In this document: positions 9,301 to 16,804 of the stretch, one piece after another | Numbering within the stretch: position 1 is the stretch's first letter | Layout: each line of letters begins with the position of its first letter | Assembly (NCBI RefSeq): GCF_000203915.1 | Contig: NC_008392.1 | Coordinates: 806,001 to 870,000 of the forward strand | DNA: 64,000 nucleotides | Origin: Burkholderia ambifaria AMMD | GTDB lineage: Bacteria; Pseudomonadota; Gammaproteobacteria; Burkholderiales; Burkholderiaceae | Reading direction: 5' to 3' | Program-made: the position numbers and the translations under genes | The notes under the pieces: model-generated | What the model was told of the DNA's origin: nothing | Databases searched by the model: none | Seen by the model: only the letters and a program-made list of their open reading frames with translations

Positions 9301-10255
9301 CGCTTCGATCTCGAGGCTGGCCGAGCTCATGGCCGCGGCACCGATCGCCAAGGACTCGGCGGCGCGGACTTCACAAACGGTGCCGGCGGACATGCGTGAA
9401 GCGCTGCCGGCGCGGGGCGCTCCCGAAGATCGCGGCATGCGTGCACCACCGGCCGAGGAGCCGCTCATCGTGCTGCGTCACGGCGAGGGCGAGATGGTTG
9501 CGTTGATCCATCCGATCGGAGGCGACGTGCTGTGCTACCAGGCGCTGGCGGACGCGTGGCCCGGAGATCCCACGATCGTCGGCTTGCGGCATCCCGATGT
9601 CGACCGGCCGACGCTGCCGTTCCATCGACCGCTCGCCGAACTCGCCAGCGGGTATCGGGATGTGCTCGAGCGCGAGTTCGGGCGCCTGCCTGATCGCGTC
9701 GGCGGCTGGTCGTTCGGTGGCCTGGTGGCGCTCGAAATGGCGGCGCAGTGGGAGTCGGAGGGGAAGGTGGCGCCGCCGCTGATGCTGGTCGACAGCCCGT
9801 TTCCCACGGGCGACTTCGCGTTGCGATTGAAGGAAATCGTTGGCTCGACGACCGCGTTGCCGTCACTCGCCGACATCGACGCGCTAGCGAAGGATGCGCG
9901 CTTTGTCGCGTTGCTCGATCGCGATCTGGGGCTTCTCGAGATGCGGGCGCGGCTCGATCCCCCTGAGTTTGCGCGTATCTCACGGCTCTATGCGTCGAGC
10001 GTGGTCTCGATCGTCTCGCGAAGTTTCACCGCGCTGCGCGCGCCGATCCACTACGCGTTGGCCGCCAACGGCGGCAACGGCCGATGCCGCGACGATGTGT
10101 GGCCGCATCTCGCCCGCCTGACCACGGGCGCGATCGAGGTGGACGTGTTCGACGACGACCACAACTCGATCGTCGGTGGTGCATCCGTACGGCGGCTTGC
10201 GGCGCGGCTAGGGCGGCGCATCGCCGAAATGCAAGCAGCGGCGAGCGGCGATTGA
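6344..10255 (+). CDS. Single-module type I polyketide synthase (KS-AT-ACP-TE)
   Basis: The protein has 1303 residues. The ketosynthase (about 8-425) has Cys182 in VDTACSSSL and both His motifs (EAHGTGT, KAQIGHLEAG). The acyltransferase (about 530-800) has FPGQGAWKPG and Ser623 in GHSLGEH. The acyl carrier domain has Ser960 in SGFDSLALTEL. The thioesterase (about 1040-1300) has Ser1123 in GGWSFGGL and a late His1273. No ketoreductase, dehydratase or enoylreductase is present, so a beta-keto product would be released or cyclised by the thioesterase. The acyltransferase motif usually read as HAFH (malonyl) or YASH (methylmalonyl) is TPGH here, so the extender unit cannot be predicted. The ATG at 6344 follows a GGGGA site; the longer start at 6230 has no family support. 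The Rieske gene follows 53 bases later, probably in the same operon. Confidence 0.95.
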   Translation: MQGTSLPVSRIAITGTAYRFPGDAACHESYWALLESGRTAVRETPMARFDIQPFFSEDASVPGTTYVRNGGYVEGAFEFDAGFFRISESEALAMDPQQRWMLELCWAALENAGIAPGTVRGQSIGVFLGSGEVDYGRRTVWAGDMSKLTTYARLGASRPTLAGRVAYFLGVHGPAVFVDTACSSSLTAVHLAAQSLRAGDCDIAIAGGINLILSPEETILGARLQAMSPSEMCRPFDARADGYLRGEGGGVVVLKRIDDAVRDGDRIDAVLAGSAINNDGASNGLTAPNGAAQESAIRVALRRAGVGPASVAYVEAHGTGTQLGDPIELTALRNAYTAGVERARPLLVGSVKAQIGHLEAGAGIAGLIKAMLILSRRRVPVQANFDDPTPRFRWDDSQICVPRTGEDALDENGMVGVNGFGISGTNVHLVLAGAGAREVAMDEERIPRVLPLSARSPEAVVRLAHAYRKMLHTAGPAAGDICYTASVRRDHWPHRAAVVGDSREQLLESLDDFLAGNAEGNWHSASVAKSRRLVFLFPGQGAWKPGVGAQLYDDNPVFHRFVDECLAYLDPALAADVMAAIRGHHPETVRHRQGQLAHFVILHSLARTWIESGNRPDAVVGHSLGEHVAATLAGVMTLEDGLKAVEARGRLFDTATPRGAMLAVAAGVTELQRLFEFGEVLFVAGINGPEQTVVSGTAAAIEEVHATMVAMGRRASMLGTYDTPGHSPLLAPMRPAFAQALSALRFMPPRITLISTLTGKPAGAEIAGIEHWLDLVERPVLFADALGQFADQDCVFLEVGPGAALSNLARAATQKWESVVSSLADAPGDDATESMNFAHACAHLYCLGFMRDWAALYPRPPRPAQVPTYPFERVHLELPMTLRAAASVDTEVEGTATGRDAGISHDASNTGPTSVEATSGDLSRERAHVLDAIRRIARSVSSGAAAIDDDVPLAASGFDSLALTELRSRMQHMFGHTVPMAVLARGASISRLAELMAAAPIAKDSAARTSQTVPADMREALPARGAPEDRGMRAPPAEEPLIVLRHGEGEMVALIHPIGGDVLCYQALADAWPGDPTIVGLRHPDVDRPTLPFHRPLAELASGYRDVLEREFGRLPDRVGGWSFGGLVALEMAAQWESEGKVAPPLMLVDSPFPTGDFALRLKEIVGSTTALPSLADIDALAKDARFVALLDRDLGLLEMRARLDPPEFARISRLYASSVVSIVSRSFTALRAPIHYALAANGGNGRCRDDVWPHLARLTTGAIEVDVFDDDHNSIVGGASVRRLAARLGRRIAEMQAAASGD

Positions 10256-10308
10256 CGGTGTTTTCCGAGTGCTGCCCGTGGGCGGACTACCGATGCGAGG
10301 AATGAATC

Positions 10309-11487
10309 ATGCAGCATGAAACCCAGGTGACGCTTGCTAAACGCATCTTCGCGTTGATCGATTCCGGCGGCACGGACATGAGCGACGCGTGCGCGAGCAA
10401 TCCTGTATCCGCATACAGCTGTCCGGCAATCCTGAAGCAGGAGCGACAGCGCTTGTTCACCGGCCGACCGGTGCTGATCGCGACGAGCTGCCAGCTCAAG
10501 GCGCCCGGCGATTATCTGACCGACGATCGATGCGGCGTGCCGATCCTGCTCGTGCGCAATCGCGACGGGAAGCTCAACGCGTTCGCCAACGTCTGCCGTC
10601 ACCGTGGCGCGCGGCTCGCGAATGGCTGCGGCCGCGACACGACATCGTTCGTTTGCCCGTATCACGGCTGGGGCTACAACCTGGAAGGGAAATTGCGCAT
10701 CCTGTCGCCGCGCGGCGCGTTCCCCGGCCTCGACTGCGAGCATACCGACCTCGTTCGTTTTCCCGTCGCGGAGCGGCATGGGCTCATTTGGGTGTTGCCG
10801 CAGGCCGGCGGCACCATCAACGAAGATGCGCTGCTGCCGGGGCTGGACAGCGAGCTGGCTTCATACGGTCTCGCCAACTTCACGCACTTCGGGACGCGAG
10901 CGCTGCGCAAACGGCTCAACTGGAAGCTGGCCATCGATACGTTTCTCGAAAGCTGGCATATCGACAAGCTGCATCGGGAAACCATCAATCCGATCTTCCT
11001 GCCGGGCATCGGCCTCGTCGATACATTCGGCGACAACATGCGCCTCACGTTTCCGCGCCGCTCGATCGTCGACATGCGCAATCAGCCGGAGGAGAACTGG
11101 GATCTGCTGCGCCATACGCTCATCGTCTACGTATTGTTTCCGAATACGCTGTTGAACTGGCAGGGCCGACACTTCGAGATCTGGCGCATGTTTCCCGCCA
11201 ACGACGAGGATCCCGATCAGTGCATCGCCGAGGCTTCGCTTTACACGCCCACACCCGTCGGCAATGCCCAGACCGACGCGTACTGGCGGCGCAATTTCGA
11301 TCTGCTGATGAACGTCGTGGAGAAGGAAGACTTCGATCTCGCGGAACAGATTCAGCGCGGTTTCAACGCACGCACGCAACAGAGCATCACGTTCGGGCGG
11401 CATGAACCGGCGTTGGGCTATTACCACGAGCGGCTGCGACGGGCAGTCGCGGCGGATCGGGAGGAGAAGGAGGAGGCCGCGGCCTAG
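10309..11487 (+). CDS. Rieske [2Fe-2S] ring-hydroxylating-type oxygenase, alpha subunit
   Basis: This 392-residue protein has a Rieske motif near residues 95-120: a CRH pair, then a CPYH pair (C-x-H ... C-x2-H). The mononuclear iron site appears in DTFLESWHIDKLHRET, which holds the two His ligands. The rest is a StAR-like catalytic domain of normal length for the alpha subunit of aromatic-ring or Rieske oxygenases. No beta subunit or reductase gene is next to it, so electrons would come from elsewhere. A GAGGAA site precedes the ATG. Directly behind the PKS gene, it is probably a tailoring oxygenase acting on the polyketide or acyl chain (inference). Its stop overlaps by four bases the stop of the convergent EAL gene. 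Confidence 0.92.
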   Translation: MQHETQVTLAKRIFALIDSGGTDMSDACASNPVSAYSCPAILKQERQRLFTGRPVLIATSCQLKAPGDYLTDDRCGVPILLVRNRDGKLNAFANVCRHRGARLANGCGRDTTSFVCPYHGWGYNLEGKLRILSPRGAFPGLDCEHTDLVRFPVAERHGLIWVLPQAGGTINEDALLPGLDSELASYGLANFTHFGTRALRKRLNWKLAIDTFLESWHIDKLHRETINPIFLPGIGLVDTFGDNMRLTFPRRSIVDMRNQPEENWDLLRHTLIVYVLFPNTLLNWQGRHFEIWRMFPANDEDPDQCIAEASLYTPTPVGNAQTDAYWRRNFDLLMNVVEKEDFDLAEQIQRGFNARTQQSITFGRHEPALGYYHERLRRAVAADREEKEEAAA

Positions 11488-12284
11488 GTGACGACGGCGC
11501 GGTAGTGGTCGGCGATGAAGGCCGCGATGGTGGTGCCGCACATCGGCTCGCCGAGATAGAAGCCCTGACCTTCGACGCCCGGCAAGGTGCGCGCCCATTC
11601 GAACTGTTGCGCGGTCTCGATACCCGTCATCACGATCTGCTTGCCATGGCTCGTTGCAAGATGCACCAGGGTTTCGACCACACGCGTGGATTCTGCATTC
11701 TGCGGGACGTCACGGATCAGCGATCGATCGAACTTGACGATGTCCACCGGCAATTGCTGGAGCAAGGTCAGCGAGTTGAAACCTGCGCCAAAGTCGTCGA
11801 GGGCGACGCGCACGCCGACTGCCTGCACCGCATGAATCGTTTCCACCAGCCAATCGAGCTCCGCGGGCGGAACGACGTCGGTCAGTTCGATTTCGAAGCG
11901 GTTCGGAGGGAGATCGAGCGACTCGAGCAGCGCGGCGAGCTGAGCCGGAAATTCCGGATGCCCCAATTCGAGCGCGGACAGGTTGATGGAGAGCGACAAG
12001 CCCGGATAACCGTCCACCGTCCACTGCGCGAGCGTGCGAGCCGCGTGATGGGTAAGGAGATCGGTGAACCGGCCGGCGAGGAACGAATCCTCGACGACGC
12101 TGATGAACGAGTTCGGTTCGAGGACGCCGCGCTGCGGATGTTGCCAGCGCATCAGATATTCGAACCCGGACAGGCGGAATTCCTGCAGGGCGAACCTGGG
12201 CTGCAGCAGGAAAAAGAATTCGCCCTGGTGAAGCCCCCGTTCGGCGTCGTTGAGTGGGTGGTTTGTCAAGGAGGTGAGGTTCAT
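11484..12284 (-). CDS. EAL-domain protein (cyclic-di-GMP phosphodiesterase family)
   Basis: The protein has 266 residues, essentially a stand-alone EAL domain with no sensor or GGDEF part. Many active-site positions are present: the Glu of the signature (here EYL instead of EAL), Asn in SINLS, Glu in IELTD, the DDFGAG loop, Lys and Asp in KFDRS, and Glu in GIET. The signature Ala is replaced by Tyr and the second acidic residue of ELTE by Asp, so activity is plausible but not certain. EAL proteins hydrolyse cyclic di-GMP to pGpG. It lies inside the biosynthetic locus and is convergent with the Rieske gene. Its upstream side is an AT-rich intergenic region that it shares with the histidine kinase gene. 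Confidence 0.9.
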   Translation of the reverse strand: MNLTSLTNHPLNDAERGLHQGEFFFLLQPRFALQEFRLSGFEYLMRWQHPQRGVLEPNSFISVVEDSFLAGRFTDLLTHHAARTLAQWTVDGYPGLSLSINLSALELGHPEFPAQLAALLESLDLPPNRFEIELTDVVPPAELDWLVETIHAVQAVGVRVALDDFGAGFNSLTLLQQLPVDIVKFDRSLIRDVPQNAESTRVVETLVHLATSHGKQIVMTGIETAQQFEWARTLPGVEGQGFYLGEPMCGTTIAAFIADHYRAVVT

Positions 12285-12845
12285 GAATATTCCAGCAAGC
12301 CGAATCAGGATGTCTGCTTCTTTGGGATGGCTAGATTCTATGGAGCGAGTCTTGAATTTTCAACTTCCAAAAATAAACAAATGTAAATTATTTTAACTGA
12401 CTGGAAGTTGAGGGATTGATTTGTCATTGTGGGTCTTATTTTCAGAGGGGCATTGATTTTGAGATTGATTTATATTGCATTTCGACGTTATTGCGGAGTG
12501 GCATGCGTCGCTAATGCCGGGTTCCTGTGGGGCGTGATGGCGGCGGATCGGTATGTTCCGGGAATGCAGTGCCGCAGGGCATGGAGGGCTGAATGTAAAA
12601 ATGAAAATATGGGTAATTTATTGGAATAAAATATGCAATTCCAATTGAATAAAATTTATTGTATAATTTGATCAATATGCGCGCGTATTTTTCATCAATG
12701 CTCCTATGGATGTTGGTCGATCACCATAGTGATGGTCGTATGTGTGCAATGATTTATTGAGATAATTTAATACTAATAAAAACGATTTTCGGGGGAGTTC
12801 TCGGGATTTTGTGTGGTCATTTCGAGTGTCGTTTAGTGAGTTTTT
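12285..12845. promoter_or_regulatory. AT-rich divergent regulatory region
   Basis: This 561-base stretch is clearly AT-richer than the rest of the window, with many A/T runs at 12340-12400 and 12590-12830. It separates the EAL gene from the divergent CHASE2 kinase gene. It includes an inverted repeat ATCAC-CATA-GTGAT (12720-12733). A copy of the 15-bp dyad family begins at 12836. No convincing gene was found; a 66-codon GTG frame at 12429-12629 has no recognisable product. AT-rich promoter islands in GC-rich genomes are typical targets of H-NS-like silencers (inference). Confidence 0.6.
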
Positions 12846-12850
12846 GTGAA
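12836..12850. promoter_or_regulatory. 15-bp dyad motif, copy C (degenerate)
   Basis: GTGAGTTTTTGTGAA matches the recurring motif GTGAACTTTTGTCAC at 12 of 15 positions. It overlaps the possible GTG start (12846) of the CHASE2 kinase gene, which favours the later ATG at 12867 as the true start if the site is an operator. Confidence 0.35.
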
Positions 12851-15080
12851 ACATCATCGAATTGACATGGTTGGAAGAATTTTTGCATCGAGATGGCGTC
12901 GCTCGCGTGTCGAGCGCGATCGGTTGGTGCAGGCCCCCCGCTTCGATCTCGCAGGAGAATGGGTGTGCATGACGTTCGTGCTCATGCTTATGTGTCTGGC
13001 GTTGACGACGACCCACCTGCTGCATCGCGTCGACCGTGCCTTTTTCGAGCTTGCGGCACAAGCTGCCGATGGCGGCGCGGGCAAACCACTGGCAGTGATC
13101 GTCGTCGACGACCGTACGATCGAGCATCTGGGTGGTTGGCCATTCAGTCGCGAAACCCGCGAGCGGATGATGGACCGGCTCGTCGGCAGCGGCGTCGCCG
13201 CGATCGGCATCGACCTGACGAGCTTGCGTGACGCAAGCCACGCCCGTGCTGCCGACAAGGCTACCGACAAGGCAGCCGCCGAGACGACTGGCCGAGACAA
13301 CGGGCGAACGGCTTCCGCGGCCCCCGCGGCCGGCACGCAGGGCCGCAGGAGTGCCTGTGCCGGCGCCGCCTCGCTTCAATGCGATCCGCCCTATGAACTC
13401 TATTCGTATATCAATGTGCTGGACGGCCGCGTGCCGTCCGACAGCCTGAGTGGCCGACCCGTCCTGATTCGAGCATCGATCGACGGGGCGGCCGCGTGGC
13501 CGGCCGCATCGCCGGACAGCGGGTTGCCGCTGGCGAGTGTCGACATGGCAGGAAGTGCGAACGAAGCACGGCTCAAGACTTCGGTCCCGCGCGAAATCGA
13601 TTTCGCAATCGAACTGCTGTTCAACGAGTGGGTCGTGTGCATGGCCTGCGCATTGCTCTATCGGCTGACGCCGCGCGCCGGCATGGTTGCCACCTTCGCC
13701 CTGACGCTCGCGATCGCCGCAGGCGCGTTCGCGCTGTTTCGGTTTGGCGACCGCATTCTGCCGCCCACCACGGGCATGCTCATCTGCGTGCTCGCCTGTG
13801 TGCTGTGGTCGTGGCGACGCCTGGAAGCGCTGTTGCGCTTCATCGTTCGGCTCGCGGATCGACTGACGACCGAGCCTTCGCTGCACGCGGAGCCCGCCGT
13901 CGTGCCGCATTGCATGGACCCGGTCTGGCGAGAACTGAGCAGGGCGGGTGCGCTGGACGCGCAGGTGCGAAGGTATCGCGCGCTGATCGACGCGTGGGTC
14001 GACAGCCTGCCGGAAGCGACACTGATCGCGTCGGCATCGGGCGTCGTTCTGTTGGCGAACGAGCGGGTGGCGGCGTTGTGCGGGGAGCTCGACGGGAATC
14101 CGGGGGCGCGCCATTCGCCGGCCGGGCGCTCGGTCTCCGATGTGCTGTTTCAGATCACGGCGTCACACCGGGCCAATGAATTCGCCGCACAGGCGCTGAC
14201 ATGGCTCAATCACTCGCCGCACGGCGACGATCTGTCGGCGCAGACGAAATCGCAGCTCGATCAGGGCGTCGAGATCGCCAATGCACGCGGCGGCCTCTCG
14301 TTGCTGATCAAGTGCGCGCCGATCCGGCCGTCCGCGTTCGGCGAGCGTGCGCTGGTCTTCCATGTGGCCGACGTGTCGTCCGTACGGCTCGCCGAGCGGC
14401 AGCGCGACATGGTCCTGCGTTTCCTGTCGCACGACATGCGGTCTCCGCAGGCGTCGATTCTCGCGCTCGCTTCGCAGATAAAGCGCGATCCGTCGCGGTA
14501 CACGCCGCAGCGGTTCGCAGAACTGATTTCGCAGTATGCGACGCGGGCGCTCAACCTGTCCGATGATTTTCTGTTTCTCGCCAAGGCCGAAAGCCTGCCG
14601 CCGAAGCTCGCCGCGGTGGATCCTGCGCTGGTGCTGGGCGATGCGGTCGACGATCTGCTGCCGCAGGCGAGTGCGAAATCCACGATCGTCAACCTGATGG
14701 CGGAGCCGGGGCTGAGCACGATCGCCGACGTGCAGCTGCTGCGGCGGGCGTTCGTCAATCTGATCGGCAATGCGATCAAGTTTGGCCGCGAAGCCTCCAC
14801 CGTCGACGTGGAGCTGTCGGCCACGGAACGGCATGTGAAGATCGCCGTGACCGATTACGGGGCGGGCATATCCGAGCGAGACCAGGAAAAGCTGTTCCGG
14901 GAATTCACGCAGCTGGACGGGACCTCGCCATTGTCCGGGCATGGCCTCGGCCTGGCCTTCGTCAAGACGGTCGTGGATTCACTCGGCGGCAAGCTGCAGG
15001 TGCGATCGAGGCTCGGAGAAGGGACGACCTTCTTGATGTTCCTGTCGCGGCATGATCACGACGCGGCGCTGGGAAGCTGA
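12846..15080 (+). CDS. CHASE2-domain membrane sensor histidine kinase
   Basis: The protein has 744 residues from the GTG, or 737 from the ATG at 12867; neither start has a strong ribosome site. A membrane segment (about 40-60) is followed by a short extracytoplasmic CHASE2 domain with the hallmark VDDRTIEHLGGWPFSR. Three hydrophobic segments (about 262-330) come next, then a PAS-like region (about 370-470). The HisKA domain has the phospho-acceptor His529 in FLSHDMRSPQ. The ATPase domain has the N box VNLIGNAIKFG, then DYGAGIS and GHGLGLAF. The CHASE2 part is shorter than usual and contains a low-complexity Ala/Thr stretch near 130-165. No response regulator is adjacent. The orphan OmpR-type regulator at 27219-27956 is a candidate partner (inference). 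Confidence 0.9.
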   Translation: MKHHRIDMVGRIFASRWRRSRVERDRLVQAPRFDLAGEWVCMTFVLMLMCLALTTTHLLHRVDRAFFELAAQAADGGAGKPLAVIVVDDRTIEHLGGWPFSRETRERMMDRLVGSGVAAIGIDLTSLRDASHARAADKATDKAAAETTGRDNGRTASAAPAAGTQGRRSACAGAASLQCDPPYELYSYINVLDGRVPSDSLSGRPVLIRASIDGAAAWPAASPDSGLPLASVDMAGSANEARLKTSVPREIDFAIELLFNEWVVCMACALLYRLTPRAGMVATFALTLAIAAGAFALFRFGDRILPPTTGMLICVLACVLWSWRRLEALLRFIVRLADRLTTEPSLHAEPAVVPHCMDPVWRELSRAGALDAQVRRYRALIDAWVDSLPEATLIASASGVVLLANERVAALCGELDGNPGARHSPAGRSVSDVLFQITASHRANEFAAQALTWLNHSPHGDDLSAQTKSQLDQGVEIANARGGLSLLIKCAPIRPSAFGERALVFHVADVSSVRLAERQRDMVLRFLSHDMRSPQASILALASQIKRDPSRYTPQRFAELISQYATRALNLSDDFLFLAKAESLPPKLAAVDPALVLGDAVDDLLPQASAKSTIVNLMAEPGLSTIADVQLLRRAFVNLIGNAIKFGREASTVDVELSATERHVKIAVTDYGAGISERDQEKLFREFTQLDGTSPLSGHGLGLAFVKTVVDSLGGKLQVRSRLGEGTTFLMFLSRHDHDAALGS

Positions 15081-15084
15081 CCGC

Positions 15085-15109
15085 GGTGCCGGCCGGATGA
15101 CGATGTCAT
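15085..15109 (+). repeat. 25-bp direct repeat, left copy
   Basis: These 25 bases match 20694-20718 at 23 positions in the same orientation; the mismatches are C/T at the ninth and C/G at the 23rd base. This copy lies just after the kinase stop and the other just after the last acyltransferase gene. The pair brackets the glycosyltransferase/acyltransferase cassette. Confidence 0.6.
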
Positions 15110-15171
15110 TCATCTTCGCGACGCAACCTGTTCGCGTCGACAGATCGAAGTAGCGCGCGCCGCCCCGGAGC

Positions 15172-16467
15172 CTACGTCGATCGGCTCGTGACGGCCCGGA
15201 TGATTTCGGCGCGCGTATCGATTGCTGCAAACTCGCGGGCCTTGCGAGCGGCCTCGATCCGGTAGCCTGGATTGGCGAGTACCGTCCGGATCGCGTTGCG
15301 CAACGCATCAGGCGTGGGATGTCCGGTTGCAAGATCGATACCGACTCCGGACCACGCGACTCGCGCGTTCACGTCGGCCTTGTCTTCGCTCAGTCCGGCG
15401 GTCACGAGCGGAACACCGAAGGTCAATGCCTGGTTGACGCTCCCGTTGCCGCCATTCGTGACAAATACGTCGACCTTGGGCAACAACCATTCATACGGCA
15501 GAAAACTGGCCACGCGTGCGTTCGGAGGCATGGTCCCCGGAATGGTGTCGAGCGGCCGGCCGCCGGTGATCGCGACAACCAGAACGCCGGGATCGTCGCC
15601 AAGGGCGGCCAACGTGGGTGCGAGCAGCATGCCGAAGTCCTTGTTCGCGACGGTGCCTTGTGTGACGTGTACGACCTTTTTTCGGCCGTCCAGGTCCGCG
15701 GCCCACGCAGGCAATGGATGCAGGTTCGGCGTAATGGGCAAGCCCCCGATGAATCGCACGGACGCAGGCAGCGACGCGCGCGGAAATTCGAAGCTCGGCA
15801 CGGACGGTTGCAAATAGGCGTCCGCGAGTTCAATGGCGGACTCGAAAACGCCTCGATGCAACGGGCGGGCGCCCAGGTCCTTCATGAGTTCATCGGCGCG
15901 TGCGATTAGCGGCTGCTCGAACAACCTGTCATGGTCGCGCGAAAGGCCGGCGTACTGCGCACGCTGTGCCTGCGTGGACGCGGGTCGCCACCCGCCAAGA
16001 TACGGCGCACCGTCATCCCGTTCCCAGGTCAGAAAATACGTACCGCAGATGACCACCCGGGGGCGCCTTTCGCGGGCGCCCAACAGGAGCGGCAGAATGC
16101 CGAGGAACCCGCTTTCGGTGAGGATGACGTCGGCGGCGAAGTGGCGTAGCACTGCCTGCAGCATCACATGCTGAAGCGGGATAGGATCGACCAGCGCGCG
16201 TTCGACGGCGATCTGAAAACGCATCAATTGCGGTGCATCCTCGGGCAGGTTCCTGAGCGTCGGATCATGGGCAATGACATGGGCAACGTCTGGCGACGCA
16301 TCGGCCGGAAGAGGATGGAACAACGCGCCGATATCCTCGAACTGCCGGCGAAACTGCTCACCGGTCAGCGCTGCGACTTGATTGCCTTCCGATATCAAGA
16401 TGGATGCGGCAGACGCCACTGGATTGACATGACCCGCTTCGGACTTGGCGGCAATGAGAATCTTCAA
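15172..16467 (-). CDS. MGT-family (GT1-type) glycosyltransferase, copy 1
   Basis: This 431-residue GT-B fold enzyme of the UDP-glycosyltransferase/MGT family has an N-terminal acceptor domain beginning KILIAAKSEAGHVNP. Its C-terminal nucleotide-sugar domain has VTQGTVANKDF and FVTNGGNGSVNQALTFGVP. The classical HGG of the donor signature is NGG, as in several bacterial MGT proteins. A TTG start at 16467 is chosen because it aligns exactly with the ATG of the paralogue at 18094 and follows a GGGAC sequence; a TTG at 16482 is the alternative. It is divergent from the acyltransferase-glycosyltransferase-acyltransferase operon. It probably adds a sugar to the product of the locus (inference). Confidence 0.9.
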   Translation of the reverse strand: MKILIAAKSEAGHVNPVASAASILISEGNQVAALTGEQFRRQFEDIGALFHPLPADASPDVAHVIAHDPTLRNLPEDAPQLMRFQIAVERALVDPIPLQHVMLQAVLRHFAADVILTESGFLGILPLLLGARERRPRVVICGTYFLTWERDDGAPYLGGWRPASTQAQRAQYAGLSRDHDRLFEQPLIARADELMKDLGARPLHRGVFESAIELADAYLQPSVPSFEFPRASLPASVRFIGGLPITPNLHPLPAWAADLDGRKKVVHVTQGTVANKDFGMLLAPTLAALGDDPGVLVVAITGGRPLDTIPGTMPPNARVASFLPYEWLLPKVDVFVTNGGNGSVNQALTFGVPLVTAGLSEDKADVNARVAWSGVGIDLATGHPTPDALRNAIRTVLANPGYRIEAARKAREFAAIDTRAEIIRAVTSRST

Positions 16468-16804
16468 CTGGTGTTGTCCCAATATGTGCTGCTTATCGCA
16501 CTGTTTTTCTTGTCAGGGAAAAGTGCTGTTTCACCATTGTCTGAGGCTGAATGGTGTTCGCCGAGGCATGATGGCACGCTATTCGGTCCCGGCTTATGAA
16601 CTTTTGTGAACAGACGTGTTTGAAAGCCGGACACGCGATCAGGAAAGCGGACTCCGACACGAATCACGAAGTGACAATTGTTCGCATTCCAGCGCGCTGA
16701 TCGGGGATACGCTGTCTCCAAGGTTTCAGTCAATGGCTTCGTTTGCCGCGCCGTCAACAGGTGGGCGACCTGCCGACGTACGGTGCTCGACGGATACATT
16801 CTCC
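16468..16804. promoter_or_regulatory. Divergent promoter region of the glycosyltransferase/acyltransferase cassette
   Basis: These 337 bases lie between the divergent glycosyltransferase 1 and acyltransferase 1 genes. They contain copy B of the recurring dyad at 16596-16610. A longer in-frame extension of acyltransferase 1 back to 16616 exists, but it has no similarity to the paralogue and is not taken as coding. Confidence 0.55.
16596..16610. promoter_or_regulatory. 15-bp dyad motif, copy B
   Basis: ATGAACTTTTGTGAA matches GTGAACTTTTGTCAC at 12 of 15 positions, with the core TGAACTTTTGT fully kept. It lies in the divergent promoter region of the cassette, as copy A does in that of the PKS. 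Confidence 0.45.

Noticed and set aside
12429..12629. A 66-codon GTG frame in the AT-rich region
   Set aside because: No ribosome site or family; the Arg/Cys-rich product looks like translated non-coding DNA.
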